From Chinchilla lanigera (lineage: Eukaryota; Chordata; Mammalia; Rodentia; Chinchillidae), in NCBI RefSeq assembly GCF_000276665.1, contig NW_004955429.1, positions 869,430-933,429 of the forward strand: DNA of 64,000 nt. Reading direction: 5' to 3'. The translations under genes were made by a program, and so were the position numbers. Under the pieces are notes generated by a model, which was not told where the DNA came from, searched no databases, and saw nothing but the letters and a program-made list of their open reading frames with translations. How positions within the stretch are numbered: the stretch's first letter is position 1; the number at the start of each line of letters is the position of its first letter. Below, piece after piece: positions 35,760 to 47,020 of the stretch.

Positions 35760-36310
35760 ATTATAAAAAAGATTTGGTATTTCTCTAATGGTTCTGGAAA
35801 ACTAGATAGTCATATTGAAAATGCAAATCTCTACCTTACACCATATAAAAATATTCACCTAATGTGGAACTAAACGTAAAAAAAAAACCTCTAACATTAT
35901 GAAAGAGAATATATTATTTTAAATCTCTTTATGCCCAAAAGGGAGAGAAGACTACTTAAACCCAATTATAAAGCAAAGACACACACTAGAAAAGCAATAA
36001 ATAAATAGAGTTTAGTGTATCAAATATTTGACAAACTATTCCATAATTTACACAACAATCAAGCCATGAATGGGAAGAGCAGACAGAATTAATTATTAAT
36101 TTATTTAAGGTTCTCTAATAGAAAGAAGAGAACAAAAAAGGAGAAATAATCTTGAAGGATGAGAATAAGTAACTTCACTTAAGAAGAACTTTTAATGACA
36201 AATAAAGATATAGAAGTCTTAAAATAATTTTCAAAAGGTAGATGATAAATGCCTATTAGCAGAATAGATAAATATGTTGTTCCATGATCATAAAATGGAA
36301 TACATTATTC
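35760..36310 (+). mobile_element. Old LINE-1 fragment (C-terminal ORF2 region)
   Basis: 'ctaccttacaccatataaaa' followed by 'attcacctaatgtggaacta' matches the L1 segment encoding 'DPYLTPYTKIN..W'. Later come gaaaagcaataaataaatag and 'aatagataaatatgttgttc' with ataaaatggaatac, the conserved run before the L1 3' end. It is degenerate, with no usable frame. Confidence 0.6.
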
Positions 36311-36414
36311 CCTGGATGTTTGTATTCTTGAAATTGTTTATTAAAATTCAAATATTGTCTTTCCAATAATTTAGTATCTAAAAAGATCTGGTACTATCCT
36401 TGTGTATTAAAATG

Positions 36415-36838
36415 TACATGCATTATGTACATACACATAAGTGAAGTAAATCGGACTCGCATGTGTAAGCATCATATTGTCTCCCAAGTGTGAAGAACTG
36501 AAAGGGTAAATACGGTCCAAAATGCACAACAGACATTGTGAAATGAGAAGAAATTGCTCAAAAGGAAAAAGGAACTAGAATGGGGAAAAGGGGAAAGGAA
36601 GGAAGGGAAAAAGAGAAAAACAAAATACAAGACAGTTATGCTACTAATTTCTCTTAGTTCACTGAAAATAAAGGTTTGTGCTAATATCATTCATAGAATT
36701 TTTTAAGCTCATGTCTTGTACTCTGATTAACTACTTTGGAGATAACAACATGCAATGTATTAACTATTGTTACTCTTCTATTATTTTGCTATAAAATTCT
36801 GTTTTACTTTTCCCATAAAATAAAAAAATAAATAAAAT
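36415..36838 (+). mobile_element. LINE-1 3' end with A-rich tail
   Basis: It starts at the ORF2 terminus ('agtgaagtaaatcggactcg', then tgtgtaagcatcatattgtc) and runs through the 3' UTR (aatgcacaacagacattgtg; ttctcttagttcactgaaaa; caacatgcaatgtattaact) to AAAATAAAAAAATAAATAAAA at about 36815-36838. It is co-linear with the 3' UTR at 32470-32876. Confidence 0.9.
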
Positions 36839-38560
36839 GTATACACCAGTGGAGAGAATTGGATTAAATATTTGTTTACATTTATCAAGCAAAATGTTTG
36901 TAAAAATATGAGAACATAACTAAACACATTAAATGAATTAAATTTATACAAAGGAAGATGCCTTTTTCTTTTTTTTTATTAAGTAGCTTTCTGTACCTGA
37001 AATCTTAAGCATCTCTGTGGACAAAAGGAGCAATCTAAATGGAAATAAAGTTGTTCTGCAATTGCAAATTTGTATTTTGGTAAAATATCACCTCAGAGAG
37101 TAGTGGATAGTTAATTGCGTATTCAGAGCTAAAGGAAGATAATTCCCAGGAAAAAAAAAAGAAAATATGAGCCAAAATGAATGGGCCAAATGATAATGAT
37201 TTTAATGCTTTAGTTTGGGGTCATTTAATAAACTGGTCAAGTTTAAGAACTTTGAGGACTCCTAAAGGAAGATAAGAATCCAGCTACCCCCTAATGATTA
37301 CACCACCTTCCAAAATTAGGGATCTGATCTTACTCACACTTGTAAATTTTGATAGCATCCAGTTTTCTACATAAATTGAATTTATTTTAACTGAGCCATA
37401 AAAACTATGCATATTAATGGGCAATGTGATATTCCAATACATGTCTGCATTATGTAATGCTTTAAATCAGGTTAGGTATATCTCGTCTAACCATCATTTC
37501 TTTATGGCAAAAACAAACTTGCTGCATTTTTAGTTTAGTAGCAAATTTGTAGGATTGAAAAAAATACTACTGTATCCCCAAAGCTCTTGCAAACTCTGTC
37601 TTGAGCCTCAGGGTCTCGTCTCCAGAAATATCTTGAACCAAGTCGCAGTTTAGTAAAATTGACAGAAAGATGTGATTAACTGCTCTGATATTTAGCTCAA
37701 ATTTAAAACAAATTGCTATGATGATCCCACAACTAAATTCCTTAATATCTCTCCATCCATAGAGCAGAGCTGAATCTTGAGTTCTGTAGATGACTCAGTG
37801 TTATGAGCAGCCTAGATCTTCAGGGTGGGGTCCCGGAGCCATCTCACCTCTCAGTGAGAAGAGACGGAATGTCCTGATCTTTTAATTATTGGTTGGGAAA
37901 CGAATGGGTTGCAGAAACAGGAGGCCTTAACAATGGCATTGTCTATGTGCTAGTGCCGCAGGCAGCTACACGGCATGGCCGAGGGTGCCGCTGGCAAGGT
38001 TGAGATCGCTCTTGTGATTACTTTTTATGACTATGTGGGAGGGATTATTAGATGTCATTTGGAGAGGGCTTGTGTTTCATTTGAAAAGACTTACTATTAT
38101 AAGCAAAAATAAATGTTGTATAAATGTAAAAATTGGACATATCATCAATCCGTCCCTTCTGAAGTGAACCTGAGTGAGTTACCACCATGACTCTTTGCAA
38201 ATTTCACAGGTAAGATCCATTTTAGCCTATTTAAAAGCATCTATGTTTGTATGAAATAAGATACAAAGCAGTTTCTCTGTTCAGGGGCTGCAACTTTCTC
38301 TTTTGTTTCTCCTTATTTAACTTTTATGAGTGGGGAACCCTTCACCTCTACTTTTATGTCTAAATGCTTGCATAGTTCATGGGAAGGAGAGGGAAGAAAG
38401 GCGGATGGGAGCAATGGTTTCATATCTCCTGGAAAACTCGGCCACGCAGGACTGCTTTCTCAGGTCAGCCGGCTCTGTTATGTTGCAAAGACCAAGCTTA
38501 AAGCTTCCCATTTTACTTTCAAGCTAGTGAGCCGATGTCTCAAGTCCAGTTGATTGTTTT
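36839..38560. other. Unassigned sequence with a small CpG-rich patch
   Basis: No gene or repeat recognised. At 37950-38010 a run of about 60 bases is CpG-rich compared with its surroundings (gtgccgcaggcagctacacg, catggccgagggtgccgctg). It matches nothing I can name. Confidence 0.45.
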
Positions 38561-39015
38561 GTTTCCTATTCTATCTAATTATAGAAACAGAAATCTAGAC
38601 CGGGAAGTTAGGGGAATAGGCCTGACAGCATAAACTAGCAAAAGCTGAGAGTCTGGAGGAAGAAAATAAGGATGAAATGAAGTGCAGAGGAGGAGCTGGA
38701 CAGCAGGCGGGGCTGTCCGAAGGACACTGCCCAGGGAGAACCAAGCAGCCAGTCCAGACGCCTGTGCAACTGAGCCAGCCCACATCTCACCCATGTCACA
38801 CTGATACTAACATTTCCTAGAGCAGGGCCCCAACCTCTTGATGGTGAAGAGTTGTTATAATTAATTGCCCTCTTGCCTATGTCTACGCATTTCACTAACC
38901 TATACACGTGAGACTCTTTCAGTATTGATCTACATCTTCACTCGTGGATCACCATATTTTCCTCAATAAACTGAGACTTTGAACTCTGAGTATTAAGACG
39001 CGTGTTTCAGGGGAT
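38561..39015. other. GC-richer unassigned segment, possibly LTR-derived
   Basis: All three minus frames stay open over part of 38579-38907, reflecting composition. The segment ends with 'cctcaataaactgagacttt' and an acgcg motif, which recalls the poly(A)/R-U5 part of an LTR. I cannot place its 5' end or family. Confidence 0.3.
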
Positions 39016-40469
39016 CATGGTGAGGGAAATTGTGCAACAGTGATGACTTTCCAGTTCTGTTGGGAAAGAAACCTCAGTGGACTTGGGTTTTCTGTAGAAC
39101 ACCCAAAAGCCCATTTATGCTCTCAACCAGAAGGGAGAATTGGTATTAGTATCGTACAGGAGATGTTAGAGATTCTGGGAAATCTGAGTGGAAAAAATAA
39201 GGAAAAGAAAGTGAGAATATAGTTGAAATCTACCTTTCTGATTGCACAATCTGTTCAGAGACTTAGAAAATAGAATAAAATGGTAATCGAGAGAGTTCCT
39301 CACCCATGAAATGAATATTTTGTGAGCAGGTTAATCTTTTTCAATCTGTTGAGTCAGAATCTGGATTAGTTCCACACTTCAGGTGACAGATGCCAAAATA
39401 TCTTCAAGATTAACCAAAAGGTGTTGCTTAGCCTTGCAAAGCAAATACAAATATTAAAACAATCATCTTTCCAGAAGGCATAGCTTTACTCTCCAATGAC
39501 TAACCTTCTGCACTATATTTTCACCTAAACCATTATGCTTGTGATGAAAAGAGACATTGTATTTTGCAGCTTTATTATTTTCCTGTCAGAAGACTGATTA
39601 GAGTGATAGAGAGGTTTATAATGTGTCACGCTTTCCCTCATTTCTCCTAGAGCCATTTAATATTTCGCTCCTAGTATACTTGATGATATAAAAAATCTGA
39701 ATCCTGTTACTTTTTCTTGTACAGGTAAGAAAAAGCAAACATCAATTTACAATTTACATACAAACTCCTCAGTTGCCACTTAAAACCAAGTAGTGGATAA
39801 TATAACCCGGCATCTATTGTAATGCTGCATGCTTTTGTGATTCCAAGAGCATCACACTCAAGTTAGACAAATAGTCTCTTTTATTAAATGTCACTTACTA
39901 CCAAGACCGGTTATTCATCTGTATTCTACACCATAGGTGCATCAGAAGGCAGCTTGAATGGAAACCTGCTGATCTCTTCAGGTTAAGGCTTAGAAGTAAA
40001 GAAACACCCCCGCCACCCCAAAAAAGAAGAAAAGGATCACCAAAATCATTTCAGAGAACATTTTGGTAATGAAGAAAGTGGAAACTTTTGTACTGTGCTT
40101 TTAAGTAAAACATGTATTTTCCAAAGCTTAAAACTAGGAAGCAAGGTTGTAAGAAGGGCTTCATATCATTTTTTTCAACTCAAATCTATGCATTCTGCAG
40201 AAGAGGAAGACAGGCACCTGTATTTCATGGCAGACCCAGTATGTGCTCATCGCAGTTTGACAAGTAGACATACAAATAGCAAGGCCACAAAAGGCTCAGT
40301 TATTAAAAGCCCTATCCCTCACTGAGATGAAGCAAAGCCTAAAAAATGGTCTAAGTGAGCAGTGGGCTCTGCTCAGGTATGGCGTTTGGAGGTGCACACA
40401 CCACACTGCCTGAGTGCTTTCTGCTCTGGACTCATGCCAGTGCTCCCCCAGTGGGACCCGCAGCAGCTC
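39016..40469. other. Unassigned sequence
   Basis: No supported gene or repeat. The 76-codon frame at 40095-40325 lacks recognisable features. Confidence 0.5.
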
Positions 40470-40692
40470 CTGAAGCCCGCTGTACCTTTCCAGGCTAAGC
40501 TCAGACCTTACATTTTCTAGAAAGTCTTGTTAGACTGTGGGAAGCTCCCTTATTTTATCACAACCCTTGGTCATACTGTATTACAGTGATCAACTTCTTG
40601 TGTCCCTGTCAGGTTGTAAGAGCCTCAGAACCTGGGTGTGGCTTTGCTACCTGATGGTACCCAGTGGATTTTCCTTGAATGAATGAATAGGT
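40470..40692 (+). mobile_element. L2 LINE 3' end
   Basis: The order tccaggctaagctcag, 'cccttattttatcacaaccc', tgtgtccctgtcaggttgta, and 'ttccttgaatgaatgaatag' matches the L2 3' UTR and its terminal TGAATGAATGA motif. Confidence 0.7.
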
Positions 40693-40734
40693 GTATGCAG
40701 TGGCATTGAAATCAATTTAATTTTGCTGTTATTC

Positions 40735-40850
40735 TGTGCAGACAATAGTTAAAAAGAGGGAGGGGAAAGGAAGGAGATGTAAAAACTAATTAAGATGTGT
40801 TATGTACATACACCAATAAAAAAATTAAAAACACAATTACAGTCACAAAG
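40735..40850 (+). mobile_element. LINE-1 3' tail
   Basis: 'aaaaagagggaggggaaagg', then 'taattaagatgtgttatgta', catacaccaataaaaaaatt. This is the same L1 3' UTR end as at 34.2 kb, with an A-rich terminus. Confidence 0.6.
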
Positions 40851-43800
40851 CTGTCATCCTCTAAGCTGTCACCAACATTAATTGGTACCTCCTTTGCTAC
40901 ACATTTATTGTTTACTATTGGTGTTTCCACAGTGAAGGGTAGGCTGGGGAAATGCCCTGTGCCTTAGAAACAACTGCATTAGAGCACATCTGCCTTTTCA
41001 TTCCACCCGTAAAACTGAATTTTTCCACGTAGTATATTTTGATTTTAAGACCTGGGAAAATTGAGTCTGTTGCACCAGTGCTTGACCTGTAATTAAAAAG
41101 ATTTTAATGGTTACCAATATGAATGTCATAATTTCTGAGTAACATCACAAATATATTTTTGAAGGATATATGAATACACAAGCACTTCATTCTTTTCCAT
41201 CTGACACTTTCCTTGTACCTGGCAACCACAGAGAGTTACATGTATTTACTGAATTTTGAATAAGAAAATGTCATCTCAAATACCTACTAAACTCACCTTC
41301 CATGATAAACAAAAATTTTTACAACAGATTATTCTCTCAGACATCCAGTACTTATTTATTTCTACTGTTATTTTAATTTTATTTCTCTGTAATTATTCTA
41401 ATTAATTTCATTTCTAATATTATTTTAATTTTATTTCTACATAGCTTTTGATGAATGTCAACTGTTCCCCAATTATCACAAATTGTCAAATTAATGAAAC
41501 TGTGAACATTTTGAAAAAATCCCAGTCTATTACTTAAAATCACTAATTGATGGGCAATGCAGTATAGGGTTTTGTATTTATATTTGAAATACACATATAT
41601 TATATCTACATAAGCTATCTTTATATAATAAATATATTTAAATCTATTCATGTTGTAAAAATATTTAAATATATTTATATTAAATTGCTAGGTATGCAGT
41701 CAGATGATTTTAATTAACATAGAATGGAATGTAATTTTCCTGAGTCAATGATAGCAGCCAATAAATGAGGAGAGATGGATCAGTTGAAGACCGAGAACAA
41801 TTATGAGATTCTCTTTCTATTAAAGATTCAGTTTATAACTTGCTTTATCCAATTGGCACAGTATTTCTCAGTAGTGATGGGTGTCTGTAGTTTTGAATTT
41901 CTGCAGTTGAAAAATATTCACCGCTGTAATTGGCACTGCAAAATGGAACTTTGAAAGGTAGGCTTTTTTCTTTCAGAGAAAAGCAACTTCTCTGAAATTC
42001 TTTCTGCGGAGCAGGTAGCTGACAGCCCAACTCTTAGCCCGAAGAAGTGAAAGAAGAAGATGTGGGCCCCAGGAGGCCAGGTGCCTGTGTTTTCCACAGC
42101 AAAGAAAGAAGGAACCAAAGATGACTGAGTGGTAGAACAAGCGCAGAGACCCACGCCCTCTCTCTGTGCGCCCCTCCCTTCTGTTCCTTACTGTGAAACA
42201 TCCCTGTCCTCCTGTGAATGGGGAGATGTGCCTTGAGGTGAAAAAGCCTCCTCCATATCTTCAGAGCTAGCTTTGAACAAATCCTTTTCACTTTTTACCC
42301 AAATATATGGTCTTCTTTGATTTGGGCAGCAATGGGTAGATAAACCCGAGCATATGAGCTTAAATGGCCAGTAACAGTACCACCAGTTTTTTGTGGTTTG
42401 GTTTTTTTTTTTTTTGGTAAAAGATCTGAATTTGGAAAGTTTTGGCAAATTTAAAATGATACATGGCTCTTCCAGATTTTAACTTCCGGTGGGCTGTGGG
42501 CATCACTAGCCGTGCCTTTCCTGGGGTTTGGCTGTCTACTATGGCACACCCCGCCTGAGACTGCTGCTATCACTCACATGGTCCATGGCCAGAGCAGCTG
42601 CCCTGATCAGATATTTTGATTAAGATAACTGAATGGTAAAGTTCAAAAAACGTATGGAAAAACATCCACCTACCAAGTCTTAAACATTTGGAAATGATTC
42701 TACCTCCTAAGAAATCCAGCCACCACTTTTGGTGGTAGGCAATCAGGAAGTGTCTGGCGGATATGTGTATGCTTAGATACTATACTTTTTGAGTGTTCAC
42801 ACTGTGTTCAATCACCTCTTCACCTTTGCTGTGGTGGTTTTAAAACAGGTTGGCAGATTCTTTAAGCAGATCTACAATACCCAGTAAAGTCTAAGTCCCT
42901 TCCTCTTGATTATGGCTTGATTAAGTAGGAAGAAAAGAATGAAAGTGGATACTACAGTCCTTGAATTCTAAACCCAGGTCACAAGAGCAGTTGCTTTCTC
43001 CTCCTCTCTGCCCCTCCCAATGTCCTCTTCCTGTTCATCCTCCTCCTTCTTCCTGCTCTCAATGTCCTCTCTGCCAGAATTGTTTCTGAGAGACTGGCCA
43101 CTGTACTATGAGGCAGGCCTAACCATGTGAAGTAGTCAGGTGTGATATTAATATTGCTTTTTATAATAATATTAAGGCTATGTGATTTGTCTTGGCAATG
43201 AAGTATAAGTGGGAGTGTTGTGATTCCCTCCAGGGTAAGATAATGATAAATCCATGTTTCTCTCAGAAATAAAAGGTGGAGGTGGAAACATCTACATGGT
43301 TCTGAAAGAGTATCCAGAAAAAAGCATATTACAAGTTTTTGCTTCCTAAATTCTTAATTATTAGACTTTTAAAAAATATTTTGAAATATCTAGAAAGGTA
43401 TGAAAACATTTAGTGGAATAAAAATCTACAACCTTATTCCTTGTTGCTGCCCTTTGTTCACAATTTTTCATTCTGTGAAATAACACTTTTTGCTGAAAAG
43501 TGCTGGATATTTGAAGACATTGAGGCAGTTGACTTTTTTCTTTTTATCTTTTACTTACAGTTTTAAGTCTGCTTAGAAGAAAAGTGTATGCTAGATAGGT
43601 TATTCATCTTGTGGTACAGCTGAGATGAGGTTAAAAAATATTGAAGAATTTAGAATGTTTTTCTCATTGCCAAGATGGAAAGCGCTAACGTTGAAAATTA
43701 ACAAAGTCTACTGATCACCTGGAGGAGATTATTTAAATTGTTCCTACTTTACCTTGACGTGTAGGCCAGTGAGAAGCAAGCCGTAGCCAGGAAGGAGCAT

Positions 43801-45614
43801 GCGATGCTCCTGTTCACAGTGGAAGAGAGAGTAGGGTGGTCTGTGTTTCTTTCACTCCATTTTTTCATTTTTCTTTGCTTGTCCTTTTATTTCTTTGTTT
43901 AAAAATTGATGATTCCACATTCCCCCACCACATCTTGTGCATAATATATGATCAGGACTAAGGAAATGACACATTTGTCTTCAGCTGCCTATCTGCTAAG
44001 AGAATCCAGACAAGCTTCAGCTTTGCTTTACATTTCTATAGGACTGACTGTTTAGCTCTACTAATACTGATGACAAAAGAACTATTTTTGGTGTCTATAG
44101 GAAAGAAGAGCGCTGGAGCCTGTTATTTTCAGTAATCCTGCTGTTCGAAGAGAATAGTGCCAACAAAGCCACTTTTTATCAAGTAACACTAAATTCCCTT
44201 GCCTCTCTGTGGGGTTGTTCTTTACTCTATCCACTTGGCCAAAAGTGCAGCACATCAAGAGTGAGCCATCTCTGCTGGTTGTCTGATTCCGAAAAAAGGA
44301 ATCAAGGATGAATTGCTCCTTTTGTTAATTCCCACATTATGAATTCTTTAAAAAATTGTTTTTATCCTTAAGTGTTTAATAAAGATATCATTTCAGCATT
44401 CCAGAGACCTAATTTGGAAACTTATTCCCTCTATTTTCTTCTCCATTTCTACTTCCATAAACAGAGAACTACTCTATATTTAAATTAAACTTTGACTATT
44501 TTCATCAAGGGAGTCAAGAAAAATCCCTAGCTGCCACAGTACTTTTTCACATAGAGCATACTGTAAACCCATAATCCAACACTATGCAATTAGTAACAAT
44601 AGTGGATATAGCCAGTGTCAGATCTCAACAAGAAACATGCAAGAAAAAAATGCACAGGAAGACTGATCTAGCAAGAGAAAGTAATGTCAAGGGGGCTAAT
44701 TCTGCTGTTGAGAATAAGGTAAAATTTTATTAAATGTCTAGCATTATTCTACAGGATAAATTTAGGAGGCTCAATGGAAGTATAATTAAGATAATTGGTA
44801 GACTAGTTCATGTCAATCTTGAGAACAGAAGTTAAATTAATTACAAGGTTATAAATTTGGGTAGTGGACTGCATCATCTTAAAATTTTAATTGGAAAGAT
44901 ATGACAAAAGACAGAGTATCAGTGAAGAAAATTGGGGTGTGTTTGATTAGGGGAAAATTGGTGTTAGGGAATAACAGTATTTAAAATATTTGAATAATGT
45001 AATAGAAAAGATGAGAAAGTAATGCAGGTAATAAAGAAAAGTCTCTGGAGTAAAACTCTTAAGCAGATAAAGGGATATGGCAAGAGCACAGAGATAAGTT
45101 GACTTATCTGATTGCTTCAATTCTTAATGAAGCAAAAAGGAAAATTCTTGCATGAGTATGAGAAAGAGAAAGAATACAAAAGGTTTGTGGAAAAAGTAAC
45201 ATTTTGAAATCACCTACTTAGAGGGAAAGAGGAAATTAAAGGAATGTAGTGGAGTATTTGAGCAATATCATGTGCTTACTTGAATTTATGCCTCAAAAAT
45301 AACGATTAGTCTATTAATTATAGTTGGATAATAAATCTATATCTGCATTTAACTGCTTCAATACAACAGTAAATTGGATTGAAAAATGAAGTTAATTGGG
45401 TTAGAGCTTCGCCAGACAGATATGCATACAAGAGAGAAATAAAAAAATTTGAAGGTGTTTGCAGAGAAGGGAGTTATTGACTATATTGTTAATGAAACTA
45501 AGTTGGTTGGGGAGAAAATGAGGATTCAAAATCAAATATGGACACACAAAATTATATAGTGTCATGGTAGGCAGATTCTTAGACAGGTTTCAATATCTTT
45601 GTCCACTCATATTA
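40851..45614. other. Unassigned AT-rich sequence
   Basis: About 4.8 kb in which I support no gene. It has AT-rich patches (41340-41690), a poly(T) run at about 42404, a C/T-rich patch at 42995-43070 and overlapping minus-strand frames at 41845-42448 without domains. Parts of 42830-43300 and 44650-45540 look like very old interspersed repeats, but I cannot name the family. Confidence 0.4.
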
Positions 45615-45626
45615 CTCAAGATATTG

Positions 45627-45740
45627 GTTTTTTTTTGTTTGTTTGTTTGTTTTTTTGTTTTTCTCCTGCCCTGGGAACCGAACTCACGACCTTGCACTTG
45701 CCAGGCAGGCACTTTTGCCGCTGAGCTAAATCCCCAGCCC
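45627..45740 (-). mobile_element. Young ID SINE with 12-bp target duplication
   Basis: The T/GTTT-rich start is followed by 'gggaaccgaactcacgacct', 'cttgccaggcaggcactttt' and an end in 'aaatccccagcccc'. Direct repeats ctcaagatattg lie at 45615-45626 and 45741-45752. It closely resembles the ID at 9771, with the same cgctgagctaaatcc end. Confidence 0.97.
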
Positions 45741-45752
45741 CTCAAGATATTG

Positions 45753-46682
45753 TTATATTGCAAGACAAAAGGATTTCTAAGATGTGATTAAAATTACTTA
45801 ATTGACTGACTTAAAAAAAAAAAAACAAACAGAATTTTCACAGAAACTTTTAGAAATCAAATTTTTTTTCTTGGCTGGAGAAGTAGAAGCTCATGAAATT
45901 CTAAGCATGAGAGGATTTGATTCACCATCATTTGCCTGAGTAACTATCCTGTGAGGAATGTCGGCACTTCCCGGAGCTGAGATTGGTTACCAGCAAACAG
46001 TCAGCACAGGGAGATCTTCTTAACAGCCAAAAGGAACTGAGTTCTTCCAACAACTTGAATAAGCTTACAACTGAATTTTTCTTAGGGCCTCATGATAACA
46101 GTCCAGCCTAACTGTCACACTGATTGCAGTCTTGTGACACTATTAAAAAACTCACTTGAGCCCACCTGGATTTCTGATGTGCAAACACAGCAAATCATGG
46201 ACTGTTGTTAGGTGATGAAGTTTGTGAATTAATGAAAAATGAATAAAATGTAGTAATGAAAAATGAATGACAAAGGCAATGGATTATAGCTTTTATTGGA
46301 ATAGAAGGAATGGGAATGATATGGAGGAAAGAGTCCAAAAGTAAATGCTTGAAATTGAAATTTTGAGGAGAACTTGGCCTTTTGTGATGAAACAACCTTT
46401 AAGTTTGAAGAATTGAGAAATGGTTTGATAAGTTGCCTGAAATATCATTTAGATGAGAATAGCAAAAGGAACCCTGGATACCATGAGGGAGAATAGAAAA
46501 CATGATACCAGGTGCTGGGTGCCCATGTCTTTTGAAGCTCCTACTGGCATGGTTATTGTACTGGCTACAACTTTCTTTCTGGTCCTTAAATGCCCTGATA
46601 AAACTTTATTGCTTTCTTTAGGAAAACATGTTCATTTTTTTGTGTGTCAAAATCAGGAAAACTTAATTATTGTTAACAGGTT
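45753..46682. other. Unassigned sequence
   Basis: Nothing recognised apart from a run of A at about 45812-45824. Confidence 0.5.
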
Positions 46683-47020
46683 TGTATTAGTCAACTTTCC
46701 TGTTGCTTGATAAAATACCTCACAACCATAATTTAAAGTACAGGATGGTTTCTTTGGCTTATGGTTTCAGAGGTGTCAGTCCATGGTTAGACTGCTCCAA
46801 GACAGAAACATCATGGCAGAAGGATATGGTAGAGTAAAATCACTTATGTCATGGCTTTCAGAAGCAGTACACATAGGAAGAGTGCCAATGAGAGATGTAC
46901 CTTTCAAAGGCATACCCCACTGACGCACTCCCAACTGGGTCCTACCTCCTAAATGCACATTAAGTTATAAATACCACTGATGAGTATAGCATCTCTATGA
47001 TGCAATCACTTCTCCAGGAG
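46683..47020 (-). mobile_element. MaLR-type LTR, antisense
   Basis: Plus-strand reading is 'tgtattagtcaactttcctg', 'ataaaatacctcacaaccat', 'cagaggtgtcagtccatggt', 'gacagaaacatcatggcaga' and 'ggcataccccactgacgcac'. This is the antisense order of MaLR-like LTRs ending in the tgactaatac(a) motif. The promoter-side end near 47020 is eroded. Confidence 0.65.

Noticed and set aside
42830..43300. Possible ancient DNA transposon or MER element
   Set aside because: Phrases such as gtgatttgtcttggcaatga recall mammalian-wide repeats, but I could not establish a family or ends.
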